Positions 1 through 7,500 of a DNA stretch of 7,500 nucleotides are shown here, in pieces; position 1 is the stretch's first letter, and every line of letters starts with the position of its first letter. The position numbers and the translations under genes were made by a program. A model generated the notes under the pieces. The model was not told where the DNA came from and did no database searches. It saw nothing but the letters and a program-made list of their open reading frames with translations. Source of the stretch: Deltaproteobacteria bacterium (GTDB lineage Bacteria; Desulfobacterota; Desulfuromonadia; Desulfuromonadales; Geothermobacteraceae); NCBI GenBank assembly GCA_003695205.1, contig RFIO01000292.1, forward strand, positions 1 through 7,500, in the 5' to 3' direction.

Positions 1-948
<948 letters not shown>

Positions 949-976
949 CGCCGGCCGAAACCGCAGAGCCAGAGAC

Positions 977-2770
977 TTGTCCTACGCCAGCCGCCTGTTC
1001 AAAACTGTCCAGAACCTGTTGACCGCCGCTCTGCCGCGGCTGCGCATCAGCGAGAACACCTTTTCCATCATCCTCGCGGTCGTGGTCGGTCTGCTGGCGG
1101 GATTCGGCAACTACCTGTTCCGCCAGACTATCGAGCTGATCCATCACCTGGTCGTGGCCCAGGGGATGGAGCTGCTGCATATCGATGCCGGCCAGTGGCA
1201 GCCGCAGCGGCTGCTGCTGATGCTCTTTCCTGCCGTGGGCGGCCTGCTGGTCATCCCCCTGTGGGTGTTGTTCGGCAAGGATCTGAAGGGCGGCTTTGCC
1301 GGTTTTCTGGTTCGGGTCAACCTGCGCGGCGCCAAGCTGCCGCTGCGTCCCCTGTTCACGCGCGGACTCGGGGCCGCCATCACCCTCGGTACCGGCGGCA
1401 GCGCCGGCCAGGAGGGGCCGATCGCCGTCATCGGCGGCACCATCGGCAGCCAGTTCGGCAAATTGTTCCGCATGAGCGGCGACAGCCTCAAGGTGCTGGT
1501 CGCCTGCGGTGCCGCCGCCGGTGTGGCGGCGACCTTCAACGCCCCGATAGCCGGGGTCTTTTTCGCCACCGAGATCGTTCTGCTCTCCTCCTTCGAGCTG
1601 GCCAGCTTCACCTCCATCGTTATCGCCAGTGGTATGGCGACCGTCGTCTCCCGAGCCCTGCTCGGCAATATTTCCGAGCTGACGGCGCCGCCCTACTTTG
1701 TCCACAGCTTCTGGGAGTTCGGTCTCTACCTGCTGCTCGGCGGTATCATCGGCGCCCTGGCGACCGGGTTTATCGGCCTGCATTTTCGCATCAAGGACAT
1801 CATCGACGCGGTGCCGCTGCCGAAACTGGTCAAGCCGGTGGCTGGCGGTCTGGCGGTCGGAGCCATCGGCGTGCTGTTGCCGCAGGTCTTCGGCAACGGC
1901 TATGAATTCATGGAGACGGTGCTGCATGGTGAGCACGTCTGGTGGCTGCTGGCCCTGCTGATCCTGGCCAAGGCGATCGCCACCAGCATTACGCTGTCGA
2001 GCGGCCTGCCCGGGGGCATGTTCGCCCCCTGCCTCTTCCTCGGCGCCGTGGCCGGCGGCGCCTTCGGTCACCTGGCGGTTCTGATCTTCCCGGAAGCAGG
2101 TCTTTCCCCGGGCGCCTACGCCCTGGTCGGCATGGGGGCCTTCCTGTCAGCGGCGACCCACGCGCCGATGACCGCCATCTTTTTGCTGTTCGAAATCACC
2201 GACAGCTACCAGGTTATCATCCCCATCATGATCACATGCGTTATAGGCACCAGCATCGCGCGCCACTTCCGCAGGGACAGCCTGGAAACCGTCGAGCTGA
2301 CCCGCGAGGGCATCGACCTGGAGGCGGGCAAGGAGCGCAACATCATGAAGGCGCTGCGGGTCGGCGACGTCATGGCGCGCGAGGTCGAAACGGTGCCGGA
2401 AAACATGACCCTGGGGCAGTTCGCCCGTTTTATCGCCAGCACCCGGCATACCAATTTCCCCCTGGTCAACGCCGCCGGCGAGCTGAGCGGCATCATTTCG
2501 GTACAGGATTTCATGGGCGCGGTGTTCGAACCGGAACTGATGGACCTGGTGGTGATCAAGGAACTGGCCACCCTCGATGTCATCACCGTGACCGAGGACG
2601 AGAATCTCGACCAGGCGATGCGCCGCATCGGTTACCGCAACATCGAGCAGTTGCCGGTGGTGGCGCCGGACAACCCCCGGCGGCTGGCCGGCATCATCTC
2701 GCGCAAGGATATCGTTTCGGCCTACAATCGCGCCCTGATGTCGCGCCACCTGGAGGACGAGGATGATTGA
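977..2770 (+). CDS. ClC-family chloride channel/antiporter with two C-terminal CBS domains
   Basis: This is an inner-membrane anion transport protein, 597 residues from the chosen TTG start. Hydrophobic segments fill about residues 29-430. Two CBS domains, which usually bind adenine nucleotides and regulate, follow at about 462-515 and 527-587. ClC hallmarks are GQEGP at 144-148, with the gating glutamate E146; a FNAPIAGVFF stretch at 187-196; and GMFAP at 347-351. Three other landmarks are altered. The GSGIP loop aligns with KGGFA at 104-108, so the chloride-coordinating serine is glycine. The position of the E. coli pore tyrosine (Tyr445) aligns with E437. The inner proton glutamate (E. coli Glu203) aligns with I200. 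Whether it is a channel or an exchanger, and for which anion, is unclear. The frame is open upstream from ATG 878, but that stretch lies inside glmS. TTG 977 starts 28 bases after the glmS stop but has only a weak Shine-Dalgarno sequence; TTG 1019 is an alternative. The 3' end overlaps the helicase start by 8 bases. Confidence 0.9.
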   Translation: MSYASRLFKTVQNLLTAALPRLRISENTFSIILAVVVGLLAGFGNYLFRQTIELIHHLVVAQGMELLHIDAGQWQPQRLLLMLFPAVGGLLVIPLWVLFGKDLKGGFAGFLVRVNLRGAKLPLRPLFTRGLGAAITLGTGGSAGQEGPIAVIGGTIGSQFGKLFRMSGDSLKVLVACGAAAGVAATFNAPIAGVFFATEIVLLSSFELASFTSIVIASGMATVVSRALLGNISELTAPPYFVHSFWEFGLYLLLGGIIGALATGFIGLHFRIKDIIDAVPLPKLVKPVAGGLAVGAIGVLLPQVFGNGYEFMETVLHGEHVWWLLALLILAKAIATSITLSSGLPGGMFAPCLFLGAVAGGAFGHLAVLIFPEAGLSPGAYALVGMGAFLSAATHAPMTAIFLLFEITDSYQVIIPIMITCVIGTSIARHFRRDSLETVELTREGIDLEAGKERNIMKALRVGDVMAREVETVPENMTLGQFARFIASTRHTNFPLVNAAGELSGIISVQDFMGAVFEPELMDLVVIKELATLDVITVTEDENLDQAMRRIGYRNIEQLPVVAPDNPRRLAGIISRKDIVSAYNRALMSRHLEDEDD

Positions 2771-4964
2771 TCTGCTGTCCGGTCTGAACGAGCCGCAGCG
2801 CCAGGCGGTGGCCCATGGTGACGGCCCCCTGCTGGTTCTGGCCGGGGCCGGCTCCGGCAAGACCCGTACCCTGATCCACCGGGTAGCCTGGCTGATCCGG
2901 GAGCACGGCCTGCGTCCGTGGAATATCCTTGCGGTTACCTTTACCAACAAGGCGGCCGCCGAGATGAAGGAGCGCCTTGAACGGCTGCTCGGGACGGATG
3001 AGCTCCCCTGGGTCGCGACCTTCCACGCCACCTGCGTGCGCATCCTGCGCCAGGAAATCGAGCCGCTCGGCTATACGCGCCAGTTCGTCATCTACGACGA
3101 CCAGGACCAGAAGCGACTGCTCAAGGACCTGCTCGCCGAACGCGGCATCTCCGAGAAGACCCTGAGGCCGGCGACCCTGGCGGCGGCCATCGACCGGGCC
3201 AAGAATCATGGCCTGCTGCCTGACCAGCTGCCGACCGACGGCTACCAGGAGGAGCTGGTTGCCGACCTGTACGGGCTCTATCAGCAGCGCATGCGCCAGG
3301 CCAATGCCGTCGATTTCGGCGACCTGCTGCTGCTGACCGTCTATCTGTTCGAGCATTACCCCGAGGTGCTGGCGCGCTGGCGCGACCGCTTCCGCCACAT
3401 CCTGGTCGACGAATTCCAGGACACCAACAGTATCCAGTACCGGCTGGTCAACCTGCTGGCACGCGAACACCGCAACCTGTGCGTGGTCGGTGACGATGAC
3501 CAGTCGATCTACGCCTGGCGCGGTGCCGATCTGGGGAATATCCTCAACTTTGAACGCGACTATCCGGGTACGGTGACCATACGCCTGGAACAGAACTACC
3601 GTTCAACCCGGCGCATCCTCGATGCCGCCGGCGCCGTGGTCGCCTGCAACATCGCCCGCAAGGGCAAGACCCTCTGGACCGAGAACCCGGAAGGTGATCC
3701 GATCGTGCTTCAGGGGCTGCCTGATGACCTGGAGGAAGCCCGCTATGTTGCCGGGGAAATAGGGCGACTCAGGTCCAAAGGCTGTCCGCTGCGCGATATC
3801 GCCGTCTTCTATCGCACCAACGCCCAGTCCCGCGTGCTCGAGGAGGCGCTGGTGCGCGAGCGCATCCCCTATGTCATGTTCGGCGGCCTGAAGTTCTTCG
3901 CCCGCATGGAGGTCAAGGATGTCATGGCCTACCTGCGTCTGCTGGTCAACCCCGCCGACTCGGTGTCGGCCCGGCGCATCGTCAACGTGCCGGCCCGCGG
4001 CATCGGCAAGACCACCGTCGGCCGGGTGATGGCGCTGGAACAGGAGGCGGGCGGTTTCCTGCCGGCCTGCCGCCTGGCCCTTGAACGCGGCCTGCTCGGT
4101 GCCGGCCCGGCCGGCAAGCTGAAAGCCTTTATGGAACTGATGGATGAATTCGGCCGACTTGCCGAACGTCTCGACTACCCGCAACTGACCAGCGAAATCA
4201 TCGAGCAGACTGGCTATGGGCCCATGCTGCGCCAGGAAAAGACCCGCGAGTCGGCCGACCGGTTGCGCAATCTCGAAGAGCTGGTGAGCGGCATGGAGGA
4301 GGCCAGGGCACAGGCGCCGACCCTGTCCGACTACCTCGAGCAGGTGGCGCTGGTGACCGACATCGATTCCTACGACAGCAGCCTCGACCGGGTGACGCTG
4401 ATGACCCTGCACGCCGCCAAGGGCCTGGAATTCCCCGTGGTCTTCATGACCGGCATGGAGGAGGGGCTCTTTCCCCACAACCGGGTCGAGACCGAGGGCG
4501 GCGATCTCGAGGAAGAACGTCGGCTCTGCTACGTCGGCATGACCCGGGCGATGGAACGGCTCTATCTGACCCACGCCCGCCGCCGTCGGGTGTTCGGCAG
4601 CTACCAGTACAATGCCCGCAGCCGCTTTCTCGACGAGATTCCCGAGCACCTTCTCGACGGCGATCAGGGGCGGGCGCCGGCCTCCGGCCATAACCTCGCC
4701 TCTGTTTTCGAACAGTTGCAGACAGGCGAGGACGAGCTGCCGCCCGAGGCGGCCGACCCCTTCGAGGAAGACAACGAGGTCCGCCTGGTGCCGGAGGCCG
4801 AGGAGGGACTGCGCCTCGGCATGCGTGTGCGCCATGTCCGTTTCGGTGTCGGTGTCGTGCGGCGAATCGAGGGGAGCGGTGACAACCAGAAGGTGATTGT
4901 CTATTTCAATGCCGTCGGGCCGAAGAAGCTGTTGCTGAAGTTCGCCGGTCTGGAACCAGCCTGA
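2763..4964 (+). CDS. pcrA: ATP-dependent 3'-5' DNA helicase, UvrD/PcrA type (superfamily 1)
   Basis: This is a complete 733-residue SF1A helicase, normal length for UvrD/PcrA. The family unwinds DNA in nucleotide-excision and mismatch repair, removes RecA filaments and helps resolve replication-transcription conflicts. Motifs in order are the Q-motif LNEPQRQAV (8-16), Walker A AGAGSGKT (27-34), motif Ia TFTNKAAAEMKER (59-71), Walker B DEFQD (216-220), motif III GDDDQSIYAWRGA (243-255), motif IV LEQNYRS (275-281), motif V TLHAAKGLEF (548-557) and motif VI RRLCYVGMTRA (586-596). The tail at about 683-733 resembles the Tudor-like module that contacts RNA polymerase in PcrA/UvrD, which argues against Rep, where the tail is usually absent. 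The start is well supported: GGAGG at 2752-2756 lies 6 bases before ATG 2763, inside the end of the ClC gene, so translation may be coupled. uvrD and pcrA names are used interchangeably for this type; pcrA is my preference, not a proof. Confidence 0.96.
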   Translation: MIDLLSGLNEPQRQAVAHGDGPLLVLAGAGSGKTRTLIHRVAWLIREHGLRPWNILAVTFTNKAAAEMKERLERLLGTDELPWVATFHATCVRILRQEIEPLGYTRQFVIYDDQDQKRLLKDLLAERGISEKTLRPATLAAAIDRAKNHGLLPDQLPTDGYQEELVADLYGLYQQRMRQANAVDFGDLLLLTVYLFEHYPEVLARWRDRFRHILVDEFQDTNSIQYRLVNLLAREHRNLCVVGDDDQSIYAWRGADLGNILNFERDYPGTVTIRLEQNYRSTRRILDAAGAVVACNIARKGKTLWTENPEGDPIVLQGLPDDLEEARYVAGEIGRLRSKGCPLRDIAVFYRTNAQSRVLEEALVRERIPYVMFGGLKFFARMEVKDVMAYLRLLVNPADSVSARRIVNVPARGIGKTTVGRVMALEQEAGGFLPACRLALERGLLGAGPAGKLKAFMELMDEFGRLAERLDYPQLTSEIIEQTGYGPMLRQEKTRESADRLRNLEELVSGMEEARAQAPTLSDYLEQVALVTDIDSYDSSLDRVTLMTLHAAKGLEFPVVFMTGMEEGLFPHNRVETEGGDLEEERRLCYVGMTRAMERLYLTHARRRRVFGSYQYNARSRFLDEIPEHLLDGDQGRAPASGHNLASVFEQLQTGEDELPPEAADPFEEDNEVRLVPEAEEGLRLGMRVRHVRFGVGVVRRIEGSGDNQKVIVYFNAVGPKKLLLKFAGLEPA

Positions 4965-4970
4965 GTCTCG

Positions 4971-5000
4971 TTGCCGGCCGCGCTGTGGCCATGTTATATT
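4971..5000 (+). promoter_or_regulatory. Putative sigma-70-type promoter for the receiver / radical SAM / lipoprotein genes
   Basis: TTGCCG at 4971-4976 (4 of 6 to the -35 consensus) and TATATT at 4995-5000 (5 of 6 to the -10 consensus) are 18 bases apart in the gap after the helicase stop. Transcription would begin near 5007, leaving a leader of about 40 bases. The -10 box stands out in GC-rich DNA. This is inference from sequence only; read-through from the upstream genes is also possible because no terminator is seen. Confidence 0.5.
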
Positions 5001-5010
5001 CGGTTTTTGT

Positions 5011-5033
5011 GATGCCTGTTTTAATCTGGCATC
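5011..5033 (+). other. Small hairpin in the leader of the receiver gene
   Basis: GATGCC at 5011-5016 and GGCATC at 5028-5033 form a perfect 6-bp inverted repeat around an 11-base AT-rich loop. It ends one base before the purine-rich ribosome binding site (GGGAGGGGG, 5035-5043). No T-run follows it, so it does not look like an intrinsic terminator. It could be an operator half-site pair or an mRNA structure affecting translation, or it could be chance. Confidence 0.35.
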
Positions 5034-5045
5034 CGGGAGGGGGAT

Positions 5046-5438
5046 ATGAAACCGACTGTTCTGGTGGTCGACGACTGCCGGCTGAGCCGGGCCATTCTCG
5101 CCGATTTGCTGCGTGACTTCGGCTGCGAGGTCCGGGAGAGGGCGAGCGCGGTCGAGATTAACGATCTGCTGGCCAGTGAGCCGCCCGATCTGGTTCTTAT
5201 GGACGTGGCGATGCCCGGGGTGACAGGTGATCGCAAGATTCGTCGCCTGCGTGGAGATGCCCGTTACAGGGACTTGCCCGTGGTGCTGGTGTCGGCGCGG
5301 TCGGCGGAAGAGCTTGACCGGCTGGCGGTCGATTGTGGTGCCGATGGCTACCTTTGCAAGCCGGTTGCGCCCGCGGCCCTGGAGAGACTGCTGCGGCGCC
5401 TGCTTCCCGGAATTGTGAGTCCGGAACCGACAGCCTGA
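5046..5438 (+). CDS. Stand-alone response regulator receiver protein (CheY-like)
   Basis: This 130-residue protein is a single receiver (REC) domain with no output domain, so it probably acts in the cytosol through protein contacts or as a phosphorelay carrier. All key residues are visible: the acidic pair D9-D10, the phosphoacceptor D53 in LVLMDVAMPG, the switch serine S83 in VLVSAR, the aromatic Y102 and the invariant lysine K105 in YLCKP. A strong Shine-Dalgarno GGAGG (5036-5040) lies 5 bases before ATG 5046. A short tail of about 10 residues follows the domain. No histidine kinase is encoded in the window, so its partner is unknown. It sits 17 bases before the radical SAM gene and is probably co-transcribed with it. 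Family assignment is secure; the pathway is not. Confidence 0.93.
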   Translation: MKPTVLVVDDCRLSRAILADLLRDFGCEVRERASAVEINDLLASEPPDLVLMDVAMPGVTGDRKIRRLRGDARYRDLPVVLVSARSAEELDRLAVDCGADGYLCKPVAPAALERLLRRLLPGIVSPEPTA

Positions 5439-5439
5439 A

Positions 5440-5455
5440 AGGAAACAGCTTGCCC

Positions 5456-5458
<3 letters not shown>
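5440..5458 (+). promoter_or_regulatory. Ribosome binding site with two possible starts for the radical SAM gene
   Basis: AGGA at 5440-5443 lies directly after the receiver stop codon. It is 6 bases from TTG 5450 but 12 bases from ATG 5456. Spacing favours TTG, codon strength favours ATG; the choice changes the protein by only two residues (Met-Pro). Confidence 0.5.
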
Positions 5459-6412
<954 letters not shown>

Positions 6413-6440
6413 GCCGCCTGACTCTTTCCGGGAGGGACGC

Positions 6441-6986
6441 ATGATCTCCGCCATCCGCCTTTCGGCCCGCCTGAGCGCCATCCTGATGCTGCTGGTTATG
6501 GTGGCCTGTTCGAGCCACCCGGTGGTGCGTACCGAGGAGGAGTTTGCCCGGGTTCCCGCCGGGGAGACCCTCTACGTCGTCCCCTTCTTGACCGTCATGG
6601 TGCCGCAGGCGGTCCGGGAAGAGATCTTCGATCGCTTCGTCGATGTCCTGAGTGAAAAGGGGGTGACCAGCCGCTACGATGTCGTCATCCTCAAGCAGGA
6701 ACTGGAACGTATCGAACCCGAATGGCTCGAAAACCACTACGTCGTGGTGGGCGAGCTGTTCGCCTACGTCGAGGAATCTGGCTGCTGCAACACCACCATC
6801 CGTTCGCGCAGTCGTATCCGCCTGTTTCAGCCCGGACAGAAGGAGGCGGTGATGGTGATGGAGTACCCGCGCGAAATTTTCTTCGACCATGACTATTCCA
6901 CCATTGACAAACAGCGGCGCCTGTTGGCGCGCGATATCGCCGAACAGCTCGCCGACTACCTGCTGAAAACCCTCTCTGCTGCCTGA
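6441..6986 (+). CDS. Predicted small lipoprotein of unknown function
   Basis: I do not recognise this 181-residue protein. The start is ATG 6441 with Shine-Dalgarno GGAGG at 6431-6435, 5 bases upstream; the frame is also open further upstream, but only inside the radical SAM gene. The N-terminus has a short charged region, a hydrophobic stretch (about 11-21) and a lipobox-like MVAC ending at C23, followed by serine, which would favour the outer membrane under the usual +2 rule. The mature part alternates predicted strands and helices, for example ETLYVVPFL at 42-50, a helix at about 56-72, HYVVVGELFAYV at 99-110, and a final amphipathic helix at about 158-178. It has an adjacent cysteine pair, C115-C116, in ESGCCNTT. 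The pattern loosely recalls periplasmic lipoproteins of the GNA1162/CsgG-like alpha-beta type, but that is a weak guess. It follows the radical SAM gene by 28 bases, probably in the same operon. Confidence 0.8.
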   Translation: MISAIRLSARLSAILMLLVMVACSSHPVVRTEEEFARVPAGETLYVVPFLTVMVPQAVREEIFDRFVDVLSEKGVTSRYDVVILKQELERIEPEWLENHYVVVGELFAYVEESGCCNTTIRSRSRIRLFQPGQKEAVMVMEYPREIFFDHDYSTIDKQRRLLARDIAEQLADYLLKTLSAA

Positions 6987-7019
6987 TTCCATCCCCTGGC
7001 AACTTTTCCCCGAAAGACC

Positions 7020-7047
7020 TTGACAATCGGGTCGGCCTGATTATATT
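7020..7047 (+). promoter_or_regulatory. groESL promoter (sigma-70 type)
   Basis: A perfect -35 box TTGACA (7020-7025) and a -10-like TATATT (7042-7047) are separated by 16 bases. Transcription would start near 7053-7055, just before the CIRCE operator, which is the usual arrangement for HrcA control. No sigma-32-type promoter was recognised. Confidence 0.8.
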
Positions 7048-7055
7048 TAGGCCTG

Positions 7056-7094
7056 TCCTTGTTAGCACTCGCCTTGGATGAGTGCTAACAAGGA
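7056..7094 (+). promoter_or_regulatory. CIRCE operator (HrcA binding site) inside an extended inverted repeat
   Basis: TTAGCACTC (7062-7070), nine bases, then GAGTGCTAA (7080-7088) is an exact match to the CIRCE consensus. In known systems HrcA binds it and represses groESL until heat stress. The pairing continues outwards with TCCTTG (7056-7061) and CAAGGA (7089-7094), giving a perfect 15-bp inverted repeat with a 9-base centre. It lies just after the expected transcription start, so it can also form a strong stem in the mRNA leader. Confidence 0.96.
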
Positions 7095-7143
7095 GGCGCC
7101 CTTCCGGCGCCGCAACCCATGATGATCGCCGGCTTCGTGCCGG
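7095..7143 (+). other. Two GC-rich hairpins in the groES leader
   Basis: Directly after the CIRCE repeat, GGCGCC (7095-7100), CTTCC, GGCGCC (7106-7111) can fold as a 6-bp stem with a 5-base loop. A second stem is CCGGC (7129-7133), TTCGT, GCCGG (7139-7143). Neither is followed by a T-run, so they are not clear terminators. With CIRCE they make three stems in the roughly 120-base leader. A structural role is possible but short GC-rich stems also arise by chance at this base composition. Confidence 0.4.
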
Positions 7144-7174
7144 GAAATAAGCCTTTGGAAAGGAGTAGCAACAG

Positions 7175-7462
7175 ATGAACATCAGACCTCTGCACGATCG
7201 CATCATCGTCGAGCGCCTGGAAGAGGAGACCACCACCGCGGCCGGTATCATCATCCCCGATACCGCCAAGGAAAAGCCCCAGCAGGGCAAAGTCATCGCC
7301 GTCGGCAACGGCAAGAAGACCGAGGACGGCAAGGTGCTGCCTCTCGACGTCAAGGTAGGCGACAAGGTGCTGTTCGGCAAGTACGCCGGCACCGAAGTCA
7401 AGGTCGAGGGCAAGGAATATCTCATGATGCGCGAAGACGACATCATGGGCATCATCGAGTAA
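7175..7462 (+). CDS. groES: Co-chaperonin GroES (Hsp10)
   Basis: This is a complete 95-residue GroES, normal length. It forms a heptameric lid on the GroEL ring in the cytosol and encloses folding substrates. The N-terminus MNIRPLHDRIIVERLE is typical. The mobile loop spans about residues 16-33, with the GroEL-contacting hydrophobic tripeptide as I25-I26-I27 after G24 (IVL in E. coli). VGDKVLFGKYAGTEVK at 61-76 and the ending DDIMGIIE complete the fold. A ribosome binding site AAGGAG (7160-7165) lies 9 bases before ATG 7175. It is the first gene of the groESL operon, placed behind the CIRCE operator, so HrcA-type heat-shock control is expected. Confidence 0.98.
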   Translation: MNIRPLHDRIIVERLEEETTTAAGIIIPDTAKEKPQQGKVIAVGNGKKTEDGKVLPLDVKVGDKVLFGKYAGTEVKVEGKEYLMMREDDIMGIIE

Positions 7463-7495
7463 CGCGACCAACCCGATTGAGGAGGTAACAGGATT

Positions 7496-7500
7496 ATGGC
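7496..7500 (+). CDS. groEL: Start of chaperonin GroEL (first codon and part of the second only)
   Basis: An ATG at 7496-7498 followed by GC sits 33 bases after the groES stop. It is preceded by a strong Shine-Dalgarno GGAGGT (7481-7486) with a 9-base gap. GroEL proteins usually begin Met-Ala, which fits ATG-GC, and groEL almost always follows groES. The protein itself lies outside the window, so the call rests on context. Confidence 0.8.

Noticed and set aside
3603..4835. 410-codon open frame on the - strand opposite the helicase gene
   Set aside because: Antisense shadow of a well-supported helicase; no motif and no ribosome binding site was evident.
5011..5033. Intrinsic terminator for the helicase gene
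   Set aside because: The stem is only 6 bp and AT-mixed with no following T-run, and it sits within the leader of the next gene.
6987..7019. Terminator between the lipoprotein gene and the groESL promoter
   Set aside because: I looked for an inverted repeat with a T-run and found none; the stretch appears unstructured.
7119..7178. Possible 19-residue leader peptide whose TGA overlaps the groES ATG (ATGA at 7175-7178)
   Set aside because: No Shine-Dalgarno sequence precedes its ATG, and groES has its own good ribosome site; the overlap is most likely chance.

Overview
This GC-rich window reads as chromosome from a Desulfuromonadales-type bacterium (the Geobacter/Desulfuromonas/Pelobacter group of the former Deltaproteobacteria). 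I infer this from the GroES sequence style, the HrcA/CIRCE-type groESL control, the PcrA-like helicase and the order of genes; no search was run. All genes lie on the + strand, are tightly packed and show no frameshifts. No tRNA, rRNA, CRISPR array, insertion sequence or phage gene was seen. The longest non-coding stretch is 188 bases (6987-7174), and it is filled with regulatory signals.

Block 1 (1-4964) holds the 3' half of glmS (both sugar isomerase domains), a ClC-family anion transporter with two C-terminal CBS domains, and a complete UvrD/PcrA helicase. The helicase start overlaps the ClC stop by 8 bases. The genes are probably co-transcribed but have unrelated jobs: amino-sugar synthesis for the cell wall, anion transport and DNA repair.

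Block 2 (about 4971-6986) has its own plausible promoter and a leader with a small hairpin. It encodes a stand-alone receiver protein, an ArsS-like radical SAM protein with a cysteine-rich C-terminus, and a small predicted lipoprotein with no recognised family. Gaps of 17 and 28 bases suggest one operon. No arsenic gene is visible nearby, so the substrate of the radical SAM enzyme and the link between the three genes are open.

Block 3 (7020-7500) is the start of the groESL heat-shock operon: a sigma-70-like promoter, a perfect CIRCE operator inside a longer 15-bp inverted repeat, two more small hairpins in the leader, complete groES, and the first five bases of groEL.

I see no convincing new biological system. 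The points most worth a second look are the ClC protein, which appears to have lost the usual chloride-coordinating serine and tyrosine while keeping the gating glutamate, and the receiver / radical SAM / lipoprotein operon.
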